From Microbispora hainanensis (GTDB lineage Bacteria; Actinomycetota; Actinomycetes; Streptosporangiales; Streptosporangiaceae): a stretch of DNA of 64,000 nucleotides. This document shows, in pieces, positions 42,158-49,830 of the stretch (the stretch's first letter is position 1; each line of letters opens with the position of its first letter). The stretch spans positions 1 through 64,000 of the forward strand of contig NZ_VIRM01000016.1 in assembly GCF_006874475.1 (NCBI RefSeq). The letters are read 5' to 3'. Both the position numbers and the translations under genes were made by a program. The notes under the pieces are model-generated. The model was not told the DNA's origin. It was given only the letters and a program-made list of their open reading frames with translations, and searched no databases.

Positions 42158-42167
42158 GCACTAGTGC
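42158..42167. promoter_or_regulatory. Palindromic operator GCACTAGTGC, copy 1
   Basis: A perfect 10-bp palindrome about 55 bp upstream of the monooxygenase -10 box. The identical site lies 71 bp away, near seven helical turns. Confidence 0.55.
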
Positions 42168-42218
42168 GGTTACGCGGCCGGAGCGGTGGGGGTGCGCCGT
42201 CGCCGCAGCGTGCGCGGC

Positions 42219-42238
42219 TACAGTGGGTGCACTAGTGC
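42219..42238 (+). promoter_or_regulatory. Regulator -10 box and operator GCACTAGTGC, copy 2
   Basis: TACAGT (42219-42224) is a -10 box, and the second GCACTAGTGC (42229-42238) would sit on the transcription start of the GntR-TetR gene, right before its ribosome site. Autorepression is the simplest reading. Confidence 0.55.
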
Positions 42239-42248
42239 GGGAGGTGTG

Positions 42249-43247
42249 GTGTCCGGTCCGGGAGCGGGGCGATACCAGGAGATCGCCGCCGAGATACGCG
42301 GGCGGATCGAGGCGGGCGAGCTCCGGCCGGGCGATCGCGTGCCGTCGACCCGGGAGATCGTCCGGGAGTGGGGCGTCGCCATGGCGACCGCGACGAAGGT
42401 CCTCACCGAGCTGCGCCGCGAGGGGCTCGTCCACGCCGTGCCGGGCGTGGGCACGGTCGTCGGCACGGTCGCCGGCACAGGCGGTCGTGCGGTGCCGCCG
42501 TCCGCGGACGGCCGTGGCGAGGCGGCCTCGGAGGCGGCTTCGGCGGGGGCCTCCGTCCGTGCCAGGAGGCGGACCGTCCCGGACGGAGCGCTGACGCCGG
42601 ATAGCATCACCGCGACGGCCGTCGCGGTCGCCGACGCCGAAGGGCTGGAGGCGGTCTCGATGCGCCGCGTGGCGGCCGAGCTCGGAGTGGCGACGATGTC
42701 CCTGTATCGGCACGTCGCGGACAAGGACACCATGCTGCTCCAGATGATGGAGGCGGTCTTCGGACGGATGCGGTTTCCCGAGCAGCCGCCCCCGCACTGG
42801 CGGAGCAGGATCGAGCTGGCCGCCCGGATGCTGTGGGCGACGTTCCGGCGGCATCCGTGGCTCGCACCGGCCATGTCGGTGACACGACCGCAGCTCATCC
42901 CCAGTGCGCTGCCGTTCATGAGATGGGTGCTCGGCGCTCTCGACGGTCGCGGCCTCGACGCCGAGACGACGTTCACCGCCTACATCACCGTGTTCAACCA
43001 CATCCGGGGCACCGCGATCAACCTGGAGTTCGAGGCGGAGGCCGAGGCGCTCACCGGGCTGGACGCCGACGCCTGGATGGACGCCCGCAAACCGGCGTTC
43101 GAGGCGATCACGGCGGGGGGCGGGCTGCCGCTGTTCGAGCGGCTCCACGCGGCCGGCGGATACGACTTCGACATGGACGCCCTGTTCGAGTTCGGCCTGC
43201 AGCGACTTCTCGACGGCATCGCGGCGCTCCTCGCCGGAGCGCGCTGA
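42249..43247 (+). CDS. Two-headed regulator: GntR helix-turn-helix fused to a TetR-type domain
   Basis: A 332-residue protein with two DNA-binding regions. Residues ~5-75 are a GntR winged helix (GRYQEIAAEIRGRIEAGELR, then PGDRVPSTREIVREWGVAMA and VLTELRREGLVHAVPGVGT). After an Ala/Ser/Arg linker a TetR unit begins near 115 (AVAVADAEGLEAVSMRRVAA, then ELGVATMSLYRHVADKDTML), followed by a ligand-pocket domain like that of tetracycline-type repressors. GTG 42249 is chosen since GGGAGG is 4 nt upstream. It faces the monooxygenase gene, whose expression it probably controls through two GCACTAGTGC sites. Confidence 0.92.
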   Translation: MSGPGAGRYQEIAAEIRGRIEAGELRPGDRVPSTREIVREWGVAMATATKVLTELRREGLVHAVPGVGTVVGTVAGTGGRAVPPSADGRGEAASEAASAGASVRARRRTVPDGALTPDSITATAVAVADAEGLEAVSMRRVAAELGVATMSLYRHVADKDTMLLQMMEAVFGRMRFPEQPPPHWRSRIELAARMLWATFRRHPWLAPAMSVTRPQLIPSALPFMRWVLGALDGRGLDAETTFTAYITVFNHIRGTAINLEFEAEAEALTGLDADAWMDARKPAFEAITAGGGLPLFERLHAAGGYDFDMDALFEFGLQRLLDGIAALLAGAR

Positions 43248-43260
43248 GCGGGAGCCGCGG

Positions 43261-43521
43261 TCAGCGGTGACGGGGCTCCGAGTCGCCGGCTTCGGCGGCG
43301 GGGACGGGCTCGCGCAGCCGGGCGTCGCGGCGGCGGATGTAGAGGACCCCGAACACGCCGAGGCCGATCCCGGCGACGCAGATCCAGACCGGCCGCGGGT
43401 CGGCCGGCCTGACCACCAGCAGCACGACGACCAGGGCGATCGCCCACAGGGCCGTCCCGACCAGGATCGTGAGGGTGTCCCTCGTCCTGAGGGGTTTGGG
43501 GTCCGGCCGGCGCTCGCTCAC
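43261..43521 (-). CDS. DUF2530 membrane protein
   Basis: An 86-residue protein of the actinobacterial DUF2530 family: a charged N-terminus (SERRPDPKPLRTRDTLTILV), two helices (TALWAIALVVVLLVV and VWICVAGIGLGVFGVLYI), and a basic, acidic-ended tail. Function unknown. GTG start 7 nt after TAAGCT, so leaderless. It diverges from an NCS2 permease gene, a familiar pairing in actinomycetes. Confidence 0.9.
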   Translation of the reverse strand: MSERRPDPKPLRTRDTLTILVGTALWAIALVVVLLVVRPADPRPVWICVAGIGLGVFGVLYIRRRDARLREPVPAAEAGDSEPRHR

Positions 43522-43528
43522 GCCAGCC

Positions 43529-43534
43529 AGCTTA
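43529..43534 (-). promoter_or_regulatory. DUF2530 gene -10 box (leaderless)
   Basis: TAAGCT on the minus strand, 7 nt before the GTG at 43521. Confidence 0.55.
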
Positions 43535-43657
43535 GAAGGTCATGGCAGCAGGCCGGTATCTTCATGACAAACCCGTCACGAAAGGACAACGCTGCCCCCC
43601 TGGCTCTTTCCGCGGATGGTAAGGGCCTGCGACTCTGCGCGCGTGAATGCGAACCCC

Positions 43658-45121
43658 ATGAACACGTCTGGTTTTCTCGATCGATACTTCTCCATCTCAG
43701 CCCGTGGTTCGTCCGTCGGACAGGAGGTCCGCGGCGGCTTCGCCACCTTCTTCACGATGGCCTACATCGTGGTGCTCAACCCGCTCATCATCGGCACCGT
43801 CGCCGACAAGACGGGCGAGTTCCTCGGCGACGGGAAGAACCCCAACATCGCCCTGGTCGCCGCGGCCACGGCGTTCGTCGCGGGCATCCTCACGATCATC
43901 ATGGGCGTCTTCGGCCGGGTGCCGTTCGCCCTGGCCACCGGCCTCGGACTGAACGCCTTCCTCGCCTTCGGCATCGCCAGCCAGATGTCGTGGGAGGACG
44001 CGATGGGCCTGGTGGTGCTGGAGGGCATCGTCATCGCGATCCTCGTGGTGACGGGCTTCCGGGTGGCGGTGTTCCACGCGATCCCCGCCCAGCTCAAGAC
44101 CGCGATCAGCGTCGGCATCGGCCTGTTCATCGCGCTGATCGGGTTCGTCGACGCCGGGTTCGTCCGGCGCATGCCGGACGCGAGCGGCACCACGGTCCCG
44201 GTGAAGCTCGGCGCGCTGGGCAACGGCTCGCTGACCGGGTGGCCCACGCTCGTCTTCGTGGTCGGCCTGCTCGTGACGGCCTTCCTCGTCGCCCGCAGGG
44301 TCAAGGGCGCCATCCTGCTCGGCATCGTCGGCACCACCGTGCTCGCCATGGTCGTCGAGGCGATCGGCAAGATCGGGCCGCAGACCCCCGACGGCAGCAA
44401 CCCCAACGGGTGGTCCCTCAACGTGCCGGCGGTGCCCGACACGTGGATCGAACTGCCCGACCTGTCGCTGCTCGGCCAGTTCAGCCTGTTCGGCAGCTTC
44501 GCCAAGATCGGCGGCCTGGCGGCCGTGATGTTCGTCTTCACCCTCATGCTCGCCGACTTCTTCGACACGATGGGCACGATCGTCGGCGTGGGCCGCCAGG
44601 CGAACCTCGTGCAGGAGGACGGGACCGTCGAGCGCACCAAGGAGATCCTCCTCGTCGACTCCCTCGCGGCGGCGGCCGGCGGCGCGGCCGGCGTGTCGTC
44701 CAACACCACCTACATCGAGTCGGCGGCCGGCGTCGGCGAGGGCGCGCGCACCGGTCTGGCGAGCATCGTCACCGGCCTGCTGTTCCTGCTGGCCATGTTC
44801 TTCGCCCCGCTGACGGAGATCGTGCCGTTCGAGGCGGCGACCCCGGCTCTCGTGGTCGTCGGCTTCCTGATGATGACCCAGGTCAAGGAGATCGACTTCA
44901 GCGACTTCGAGACCGCGATCCCCGCGTTCCTGACCATCGTGCTCATGCCGTTCACCTACTCGATCACCGCCGGGATCGGCGCGGGCTTCGTGAGCTACAT
45001 CGCCATCAAGGCGTTCCGCGGCAAGGCGCGCGAGCTCCACCCGCTGATGTGGCTCGTGGGCGCGCTGTTCGTCGTGTATTTCGCGCTGGAGCCCATCAAG
45101 AGCCTGCTCGGCCTGGGCTGA
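43658..45121 (+). CDS. NCS2-family nucleobase permease (AzgA-like)
   Basis: Proton symporter for purines (hypoxanthine, guanine or adenine type), 487 aa. The N-terminal LDRYFSISARGSSVGQEVRG leads into GGFATFFTMAYIVVLNPLII, the signature of the AzgA/PbuG branch. Other marks are GLGLNAFLAFGI, LADFFDTMGTIVGVGRQANL (helix 8 Asp/Thr) and GVSSNTTYIESAAGVGEGAR (helix 10 substrate loop). About 13-14 helices. ATG 43658 chosen; GTG 43643 is an in-frame alternative. Next to the DUF2530 gene. Confidence 0.93.
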   Translation: MNTSGFLDRYFSISARGSSVGQEVRGGFATFFTMAYIVVLNPLIIGTVADKTGEFLGDGKNPNIALVAAATAFVAGILTIIMGVFGRVPFALATGLGLNAFLAFGIASQMSWEDAMGLVVLEGIVIAILVVTGFRVAVFHAIPAQLKTAISVGIGLFIALIGFVDAGFVRRMPDASGTTVPVKLGALGNGSLTGWPTLVFVVGLLVTAFLVARRVKGAILLGIVGTTVLAMVVEAIGKIGPQTPDGSNPNGWSLNVPAVPDTWIELPDLSLLGQFSLFGSFAKIGGLAAVMFVFTLMLADFFDTMGTIVGVGRQANLVQEDGTVERTKEILLVDSLAAAAGGAAGVSSNTTYIESAAGVGEGARTGLASIVTGLLFLLAMFFAPLTEIVPFEAATPALVVVGFLMMTQVKEIDFSDFETAIPAFLTIVLMPFTYSITAGIGAGFVSYIAIKAFRGKARELHPLMWLVGALFVVYFALEPIKSLLGLG

Positions 45122-45172
45122 TCCGCGTGCGCAGGGAGGCCGCCGTGGCGACGCCGCGGCGGCCGACGCATG

Positions 45173-45643
45173 TCACAGGGTCATCGCGGCGGTGAGCACA
45201 CCGGCGGTGGCGACGAGCATGAGCGTGTGCAGGATCATGTGCTCGAGGTTGGGCCGCGGCGCGTCACCCCGCCGGGGGAGCACAGTTATGGTCTTGGCGT
45301 AGGTTCTCGCGTGCAGCGCGGCCCAGGTCTCGCCCGTGCCCGCCGTCGCCCACGGCACGGTCAGCCCGGTCAGGTACGGCAGCCACCACAGGGCCAGGCC
45401 GCCCAGGAGCGCGAGCAGTTCGACGGCCGCCCCGGCGTAGGCGAGGACGGGCAGGCCGGCCGCGGACGCCCAGACGAGCAGCAGGGCGGGGAGGGCCAGG
45501 ATCGGCCCGTTCACGGCCACCTCGGTCAGCTTCTCCGACCGTTTCGCCTCCCGCACGTTGTTGAACGGGAAGAAGTCGGCGAGCGTGGTGACGACGAAGT
45601 AGGCGTCGGCGGCGACGACCAGGAGCAGCGCGGTGAGCAACAC
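45173..45643 (-). CDS. Four-helix membrane protein
   Basis: 156 residues, no family I can name with confidence. Four hydrophobic segments (LLTALLLVVAADAYFVVTTL, ILALPALLLVWASAAGLPVL, AAVELLALLGGLALWWLP and the C-terminal LHTLMLVATAGVLTAAM) surround the charged loop NNVREAKRSEKLTEVAVNG. GTG start with AGGAAGGA upstream. It lies 34 nt after the TetR gene in the same direction, so it is probably the regulated target of that repressor. Confidence 0.8.
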   Translation of the reverse strand: MLLTALLLVVAADAYFVVTTLADFFPFNNVREAKRSEKLTEVAVNGPILALPALLLVWASAAGLPVLAYAGAAVELLALLGGLALWWLPYLTGLTVPWATAGTGETWAALHARTYAKTITVLPRRGDAPRPNLEHMILHTLMLVATAGVLTAAMTL

Positions 45644-45677
45644 GGCCGGAAGTCCTTCCTGAGCGCGAATCGGGGGG

Positions 45678-46241
45678 TCACGCGCCGTGCCGCGCCTGGA
45701 TGCCGTCCAGGAACGTCGAGACGGCGATGTCGAACCAGGCGTCGTAATAGGCGGCGGGCGCCGCCGGCGGCTCCGGCGTCTCGCCGAACTCGGCCAGCGC
45801 GAGACCGGTCACCAGGACATACAGCGACTGCACCAGATGCAGCGCCTCGTCGTCGGTGAGGCGCAGCCTTTCGTGCATGGCCGACAGGACGAGGGGGACG
45901 GCCTTCTCGAACACCTCGGGCGAGGCGTTCCGCACGGCGACGACGGCGGCCGCGCCGGGGTGGGCCCGCAGGGCCCCGCGCAGGTCGCGCGCCATGCCGT
46001 GCAGCAGTTCCCGCCAGGGCAGGCCGGGGGTGAACGCATCGATCACCTGACGCGCGACGCGGTCCGCGACCAGCTGGAGCAGGGCCGCCTTGTTGGGCAC
46101 GTGGTAGTAGAGCGACGCCGCCTTCACCTCCAGGTGCGCGGCCAGCGTGCGCATCGTGAGCGCGGCGAAGCCGTCCCGGTCGAGGACGTCGAAGGCGGCG
46201 CGGACGATCCGCTCGGTGTCGATGCGTGGGGCCGGGCTCAT
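45678..46241 (-). CDS. TetR-family transcriptional regulator
   Basis: 187 residues. The N-terminal helix-turn-helix is IVRAAFDVLDRDGFAALTMR, then TLAAHLEVKAASLYYHVPNK. The C-terminal ligand domain resembles the tetracycline-repressor type (TetR_C_1). ATG 46241 (MSPAPRIDTERIVR) is chosen over a longer open frame because two strong operator palindromes lie immediately upstream. Autoregulation and control of the membrane-protein gene downstream are expected. Confidence 0.92.
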   Translation of the reverse strand: MSPAPRIDTERIVRAAFDVLDRDGFAALTMRTLAAHLEVKAASLYYHVPNKAALLQLVADRVARQVIDAFTPGLPWRELLHGMARDLRGALRAHPGAAAVVAVRNASPEVFEKAVPLVLSAMHERLRLTDDEALHLVQSLYVLVTGLALAEFGETPEPPAAPAAYYDAWFDIAVSTFLDGIQARHGA

Positions 46242-46250
46242 ACGGTGCCT

Positions 46251-46287
46251 TTCTAACAGCGTTAGAACGAATCTAACGATGTTAGAA
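46251..46287. promoter_or_regulatory. Two TetR-type operators
   Basis: TTCTAAC-AGC-GTTAGAA (46251-46267, perfect) and ATCTAAC-GAT-GTTAGAA (46271-46287, one outer mismatch), 20 bp centre to centre, starting 10 nt upstream of the TetR start codon. A typical double site for a TetR dimer pair. Confidence 0.85.
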
Positions 46288-46325
46288 AGCGATGGCAAGT
46301 GCGGAAATCTGTCGGTGGGGCCGAT

Positions 46326-46331
46326 TAGGGT
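46326..46331 (+). promoter_or_regulatory. AraC gene -10 box (leaderless)
   Basis: TAGGGT, 6 nt before the GTG at 46338. Confidence 0.55.
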
Positions 46332-46337
46332 CGTGAC

Positions 46338-46820
46338 GTGGCCGTGAGGGGACAGCGGGCGGTGCCGGCGGAGTTGCTGCCGCGACTGCGCCTGGCCAGA
46401 GACCGCATGGACCGCGACTACCGGAGCGAGCTCGATCTCGATCGGCTCGCGGCCGTCGCCGGGGTCTCCAAGTTCTACTTCGTCCGCTGCTTCGAGGCGG
46501 CGTACGGCGAGACGCCGATGCGCTACCTCACCAGGCGGCGGCTGGAGCGCGCCCAGGACCTGCTGCGTTTCGCCAACCTGACCGTGACCGAGGTCTGCAT
46601 GTCCGTCGGGTTCAGCAGCCTGGGCTCGTTCTCGGCCAAGTTCCGCCGGATGGTGGGGGAGAGCCCGAGCGAATACCGCGACCGGTGGGCGGCGCGCGGC
46701 GGCCCCCGCGTCCCCGGCTGCTTCCTGTTCATGAACGGCGTGCTCGACCTGCGCGGTGCGCCGAAGCGCGACGACGATTGTGCAATTTCGGAGAAGTCCA
46801 GGTCAGAGGGCGCGCAGTAG
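46338..46820 (+). CDS. AraC-family transcriptional regulator
   Basis: 160 residues, consisting mainly of the AraC double helix-turn-helix. HTH1 is LDLDRLAAVAGVSKFYFVRC followed by FEAAYGETPMRYLTRRRLER; HTH2 is LTVTEVCMSVGFSSLGSFSA with KFRRMVGESPSEYRDRW. No effector-binding domain; a Cys-containing tail of ~40 residues follows. GTG start 6 nt after TAGGGT. Its stop overlaps the promoter of a VOC protein gene, and AraC-VOC pairs of this kind are common, so the VOC gene is the likely target or partner. Confidence 0.92.
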   Translation: MAVRGQRAVPAELLPRLRLARDRMDRDYRSELDLDRLAAVAGVSKFYFVRCFEAAYGETPMRYLTRRRLERAQDLLRFANLTVTEVCMSVGFSSLGSFSAKFRRMVGESPSEYRDRWAARGGPRVPGCFLFMNGVLDLRGAPKRDDDCAISEKSRSEGAQ

Positions 46821-46823
46821 CGT
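46818..46823 (+). promoter_or_regulatory. VOC gene -10 box built on the AraC stop codon
   Basis: TAGCGT starts with the TAG stop of the AraC gene and lies 7 nt before ATG 46831. Confidence 0.55.
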
Positions 46824-46830
46824 CTTCCGC

Positions 46831-47256
46831 ATGATTCGGAACGTCTCCTTGATCACGCTTTACTGTCAGGACCAGGACGAGGCCCGCGACTTCTACGTGG
46901 ACGTCCTCGGCTTCGTCTCCAACACCGACATCCAGATGGACGGGTTCCGCTGGGTCACCATCAACCACCCGGACCACCCGGAGCTGGAGATCACGCTGAT
47001 GAAGCCGGGGCCGCCGCTCGACGACGAGGGCGCCGACTTCTATCGCAGGCAGCTCGACAAGGGCCAGGCCGGCGGCCTGGGGCTGCGCGTGGACGACTGC
47101 CGCAAGACCTGCCAGGAGCTCACGGCCAAGGGCGTGACGATCCTCCAGGAGCCCTCTGACCGGCCGTACGGGGTGGAGGCGGTCATCCGCGACAACCAGG
47201 GCAACTGGCTCGTCCTGGTCGAGCCGAGGGAGTTCGCGCCGGAGGACTTCGCCTGA
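46831..47256 (+). CDS. VOC-family (glyoxalase/bleomycin-resistance fold) protein
   Basis: 141 residues with the paired beta-alpha-beta-beta-beta fold of the vicinal oxygen chelate superfamily: SLITLYCQDQDEARDFYVDV at the start, GFRWVTINHPDHPELEITLM, and the second repeat GLGLRVDDCRKTCQELTAKG, ending YGVEAVIRDNQGNWLVLVEP. Metal-ligand candidates (an early residue and Glu in VEP) are present, but the reaction is unknown. ATG 46831 fits a leaderless transcript. Terminated by a strong hairpin. Confidence 0.92.
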   Translation: MIRNVSLITLYCQDQDEARDFYVDVLGFVSNTDIQMDGFRWVTINHPDHPELEITLMKPGPPLDDEGADFYRRQLDKGQAGGLGLRVDDCRKTCQELTAKGVTILQEPSDRPYGVEAVIRDNQGNWLVLVEPREFAPEDFA

Positions 47257-47269
47257 CGCGAGGCGCACA

Positions 47270-47301
47270 AAGGCCCGGCCCCCATGCGGGGGCCGGGCCT
47301 T
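47270..47301 (+). terminator. Terminator after the VOC gene
   Basis: AAGGCCCGGCCCCC / GGGGGCCGGGCCTT: a perfect 14-bp stem with an ATGC loop, 13 nt after the stop codon. Confidence 0.85.
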
Positions 47302-47386
47302 GATCGTTCGCGGCCCGGATCGCGCCGGTACGGTGTGTCGCGATCGGCGTGCAGGGTCACACAATTTGCCTGCATAGTCGGACGAT

Positions 47387-47442
47387 TTGGAGGAATGCGG
47401 ACATGCGTCATATAGTTAGCAAAGGTAATGAGTCATGCTAAC
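47387..47442 (+). promoter_or_regulatory. MarR promoter with inverted-repeat operator
   Basis: TTGGAG (47387) and TATAGT (47411) are spaced 18 nt. GTTAGC (47415-47420) and GCTAAC (47437-47442) form an inverted repeat separated by 16 nt, overlapping the -10 box and the start codon. A MarR dimer here would block its own transcription. Confidence 0.6.
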
Positions 47443-47878
47443 GAACGCCCAGAACTTGCGCAGCGACGCCGCTCTCGCGTCCGCCCTGCGCGTGTCCCTC
47501 GCCCGGCTGACGCGACGGATGCGCAAGCAGGCCGCGCACCATTCACTGACGCCTACACAGCTCGCGACGCTTGTCGCCGTCGAGCGCCACACCTCAATGA
47601 CCCCCGGCGAGCTCGCGGAGCACGAGAAGGTGCAGCCGCCCTCGATAACCCGCGTGATCGCGAAGCTGGAGGCCAGGGGTCTGCTGGAGCGCAAACCACA
47701 TCCGACCGATCGCCGGCAGGTGACGGTGAGCGTGACGCCGCAGGGAGCGGCGCTGCTGAAGGAGGAGCGCCGCACCAAGGAAGCCTGGCTGGCGCAGCGG
47801 CTCAAGGACCTGACTCCGGAGGAGAGGGCGACGCTGCGAGCGGCGGCGCCGATTCTGGAGAAGCTGTCCACGATGTAG
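47435..47878 (+). CDS. MarR-family transcriptional regulator
   Basis: 147 residues. The winged helix is typical: LTPTQLATLVAVERHTSMTP, GELAEHEKVQPPSITRVIAK, LEARGLLERKPHPTDRRQVT and VSVTPQGAALL (the DRR wing). ATG 47435. The MFS gene starts 6 nt after its stop, so they form an operon in which the regulator probably senses a compound exported by the carrier. Confidence 0.94.
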   Translation: MLTNAQNLRSDAALASALRVSLARLTRRMRKQAAHHSLTPTQLATLVAVERHTSMTPGELAEHEKVQPPSITRVIAKLEARGLLERKPHPTDRRQVTVSVTPQGAALLKEERRTKEAWLAQRLKDLTPEERATLRAAAPILEKLSTM

Positions 47879-47883
47879 GCGGC

Positions 47884-49137
47884 ATGTTCCGCTCGCTGCG
47901 GACCTACAACTACCGCCTGTTCGCCTCCGGCGGCGTGATCTCCAACGTCGGCACCTGGATGCAGCGCACCGCCCAGGACTGGCTCGTCCTCGACCTCGCG
48001 CACGGCCGCGGCTCGGCGCTCGGCGTCACCGTGGCGCTGCAGTTCCTGCCGACGATGCTGTTCGGCATGTTCGGCGGGGTGATCGCGGACCGCTACCCCA
48101 AGCGCCGGATCCTCATCGTGGCCCAGACCCTCATGGGCCTGCTGGCGCTCACCATGGGCGTGCTGGTCATCACGGGGACCGCCCAGGTCTGGCACGTGTA
48201 CGCCATGGCGTTCACGCTCGGCCTGGTGTCCTGTGTCGAGGTGCCCACACGGCAGTCGTTCGTGGTCGAGATGGTGGGCCGGCGCGACCTGCCGAACGCC
48301 ATCGCGCTGAACAGCTCGACCTTCAACCTCGCCCGGGTCGTCGGCCCGGCGGTGGCCGGTCTGCTGATCTCCTGGATGGGCACCGGCCCGATCTTCGTGC
48401 TGAACGCCGTGTCATTCGCCGCCGTCATCTCGGGGCTCGCGCTCATGCGGACGTCCGAGCTGCGCTCGCCGGAGCCCGTGCCGCGCGGCAAGGGCCAGTT
48501 GCGCGAGGGCCTGCGCTACGTCGGCGGCCGCCCCGACCTGCTGCTGCCGCTGCTGCTCGTGGCGTTCATGGCGATCTTCGCGCAGAGCTTCTCGACCAGC
48601 ATCGCGCTGATGGCCAAGCAGGCGTTCGGCGCGGGCGCGTCCTCGTTCGGCGTGGCGTCCAGCGCGTTCGCCGTCGGGGCGTTCGGCGGGGCGCTGCTGG
48701 CCGCGCGCCGGGTCAAGCCGAGCCGCAGGTTCCTGATCGCCGGGGCGCTGTGCTTCGGGCTGTTCCAGGTCGTCGCCGGGCTCGCCCCCGTGTACGCGGC
48801 GTTCCTGCTGATGCTCGTGCCCGCGGGCATGGCGATGATCACGGTCAACACGACCGCGAACACGATGGTGCAGCTCGGCGCCTCCCCCGAGATGCGCGGC
48901 CGGGTCATGGGAATCTACGTGCTGGTCTTCACCGGGGGAGCGCCGATCGGGGCGCCGCTGGTGGGCTGGCTCTCCGAACTGGCCGGTCCCCGGGCCTCGG
49001 TCGTGGCCGCCGGTGTGCTGAGCATGTGCGGCGTCTGCCTGGCGGTGCTGGTGACCCGGATGGTCGCGGCCCGCGCGGCGCGCAGGGAAGAATCGGCACG
49101 TGAGCAGATTGTTCGTGGCGCTGCTGCCGCCGCCTGA
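47884..49137 (+). CDS. MFS exporter (enterobactin-exporter/TetA-V-like)
   Basis: 417 residues and about 12 helices. It begins MFRSLRTYNYRLFASGGVIS, with NVGTWMQRTAQDWLVLDL after TM1. The motif-A loop is GGVIADRYPKRRILIV, and the TM4-TM5 region reads EVPTRQSFVVEMVGRRDLPN with AIALNSSTFNLARVVGPAVA, a pattern typical of actinobacterial MFS_3 proteins. ATG 47884 lies 6 nt after the marR stop; the long in-frame upstream extension is only the other phase of marR. Its 3' end overlaps the next gene by 38 nt. Confidence 0.93.
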   Translation: MFRSLRTYNYRLFASGGVISNVGTWMQRTAQDWLVLDLAHGRGSALGVTVALQFLPTMLFGMFGGVIADRYPKRRILIVAQTLMGLLALTMGVLVITGTAQVWHVYAMAFTLGLVSCVEVPTRQSFVVEMVGRRDLPNAIALNSSTFNLARVVGPAVAGLLISWMGTGPIFVLNAVSFAAVISGLALMRTSELRSPEPVPRGKGQLREGLRYVGGRPDLLLPLLLVAFMAIFAQSFSTSIALMAKQAFGAGASSFGVASSAFAVGAFGGALLAARRVKPSRRFLIAGALCFGLFQVVAGLAPVYAAFLLMLVPAGMAMITVNTTANTMVQLGASPEMRGRVMGIYVLVFTGGAPIGAPLVGWLSELAGPRASVVAAGVLSMCGVCLAVLVTRMVAARAARREESAREQIVRGAAAAA

Positions 49138-49669
49138 GGCGCTGGCGGAGATCTCCACGGCGGTCGAGACCGTACGCGCCGAGTGGCCGGAGCTGCGCTG
49201 GGTCGATCCCGCGCTGTGGCACGTGACCGTGGCCTTCCTCGGCGAGGTGCCCGACGACGTGCTGCCCGAGCTGAGCGTGCGGCTGGCCCGCGCGGCCGCC
49301 CGCTATTCCCCCGAGACGGTGTCGTTCGGCGGCGCCGGAGCCTTCCCCTCCGCCTCAAGGGGACGCATTTTCTGGGTCGGCCTGGAGGCCGGGCCGGCGT
49401 TGACGAGGCTCGCCGGGTCGGTCGCGGCCGGCGCCCGGCGGGCCGGGGCGGCGGAGACGGACCGCAAGCGGTTCCATCCCCACCTCACCCTGGCCCGCTC
49501 ACGGACCCGGTCACGCCACGGCGACGACCTGCGCCCCCTGGTCGGCGCCCTGGGCGCCTTCGGCGGGCGGCGCTGGGAGGTGTCGTCGGTGCACCTCGTA
49601 CGCAGCCACACCGGGGCGAGCGTGCGGTATGAGCAGGTCGAGGCGTACCCATTGGCCGTCCGCGACTAG
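49100..49669 (+). CDS. thpR: RNA 2',3'-cyclic phosphodiesterase (2H family)
   Basis: 189 residues with two His motifs of the 2H phosphoesterase fold: HVTVAFLGE (residues ~41-49) and HPHLTLARS (~126-134). Hydrolyses 2',3'-cyclic phosphates on RNA; also called 2'-5' RNA ligase. It begins MSRLFVALLPPPEALAEIST. The GTG start lies inside the end of the MFS gene. Its TAG stop is also the beginning of the -10 box of the 29-codon gene that follows. Confidence 0.93.
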   Translation: MSRLFVALLPPPEALAEISTAVETVRAEWPELRWVDPALWHVTVAFLGEVPDDVLPELSVRLARAAARYSPETVSFGGAGAFPSASRGRIFWVGLEAGPALTRLAGSVAAGARRAGAAETDRKRFHPHLTLARSRTRSRHGDDLRPLVGALGAFGGRRWEVSSVHLVRSHTGASVRYEQVEAYPLAVRD

Positions 49670-49672
49670 GCT
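49667..49672 (+). promoter_or_regulatory. -10 box of the 29-codon gene, built on the thpR stop
   Basis: TAGGCT starts with the thpR stop codon and lies 7 nt before the GTG at 49680. Confidence 0.5.
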
Positions 49673-49679
49673 CCATGGC

Positions 49680-49769
49680 GTGGATCGTCCTCGTCGCTGG
49701 TTGCTGCCCACGGTGCTCGCGCTGCTCGTGTTCATCGTGATCATCGGCGCGCTGCTCAACAGCGCCTGA
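49680..49769 (+). CDS. Tiny single-helix membrane protein (29 aa)
   Basis: Reads V-D-R-P-R-R-W-L-L-P, then a continuous hydrophobic helix (TVLALLVFIVIIGALL) and NSA. A basic N-terminus plus one membrane helix is the usual small-membrane-protein form (inside-in). Support comes from a leaderless promoter (TAGGCT 7 nt upstream), high GC3, and a position right behind thpR. Too short for most gene callers. Function unknown; it could be a modulator of a larger membrane protein. Confidence 0.6.
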   Translation: MDRPRRWLLPTVLALLVFIVIIGALLNSA

Positions 49770-49830
49770 TCTACCAGCGCCTGATCACCGGGGCCCGATC
49801 ACCGGGGCCCGATCGACCAGCGCCTGATCT
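49756..49830. repeat. 14-15 bp tandem repeats after the tiny gene
   Basis: Units TCAACAGCGCCTGA, TCTACCAGCGCCTGA, two copies of TCACCGGGGCCCGA, TCGACCAGCGCCTGA and a partial unit. The first contains the stop codon of the 29-codon gene, and three units end in CCTGA. They fill the gap to the convergent AKR gene. Confidence 0.85.
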
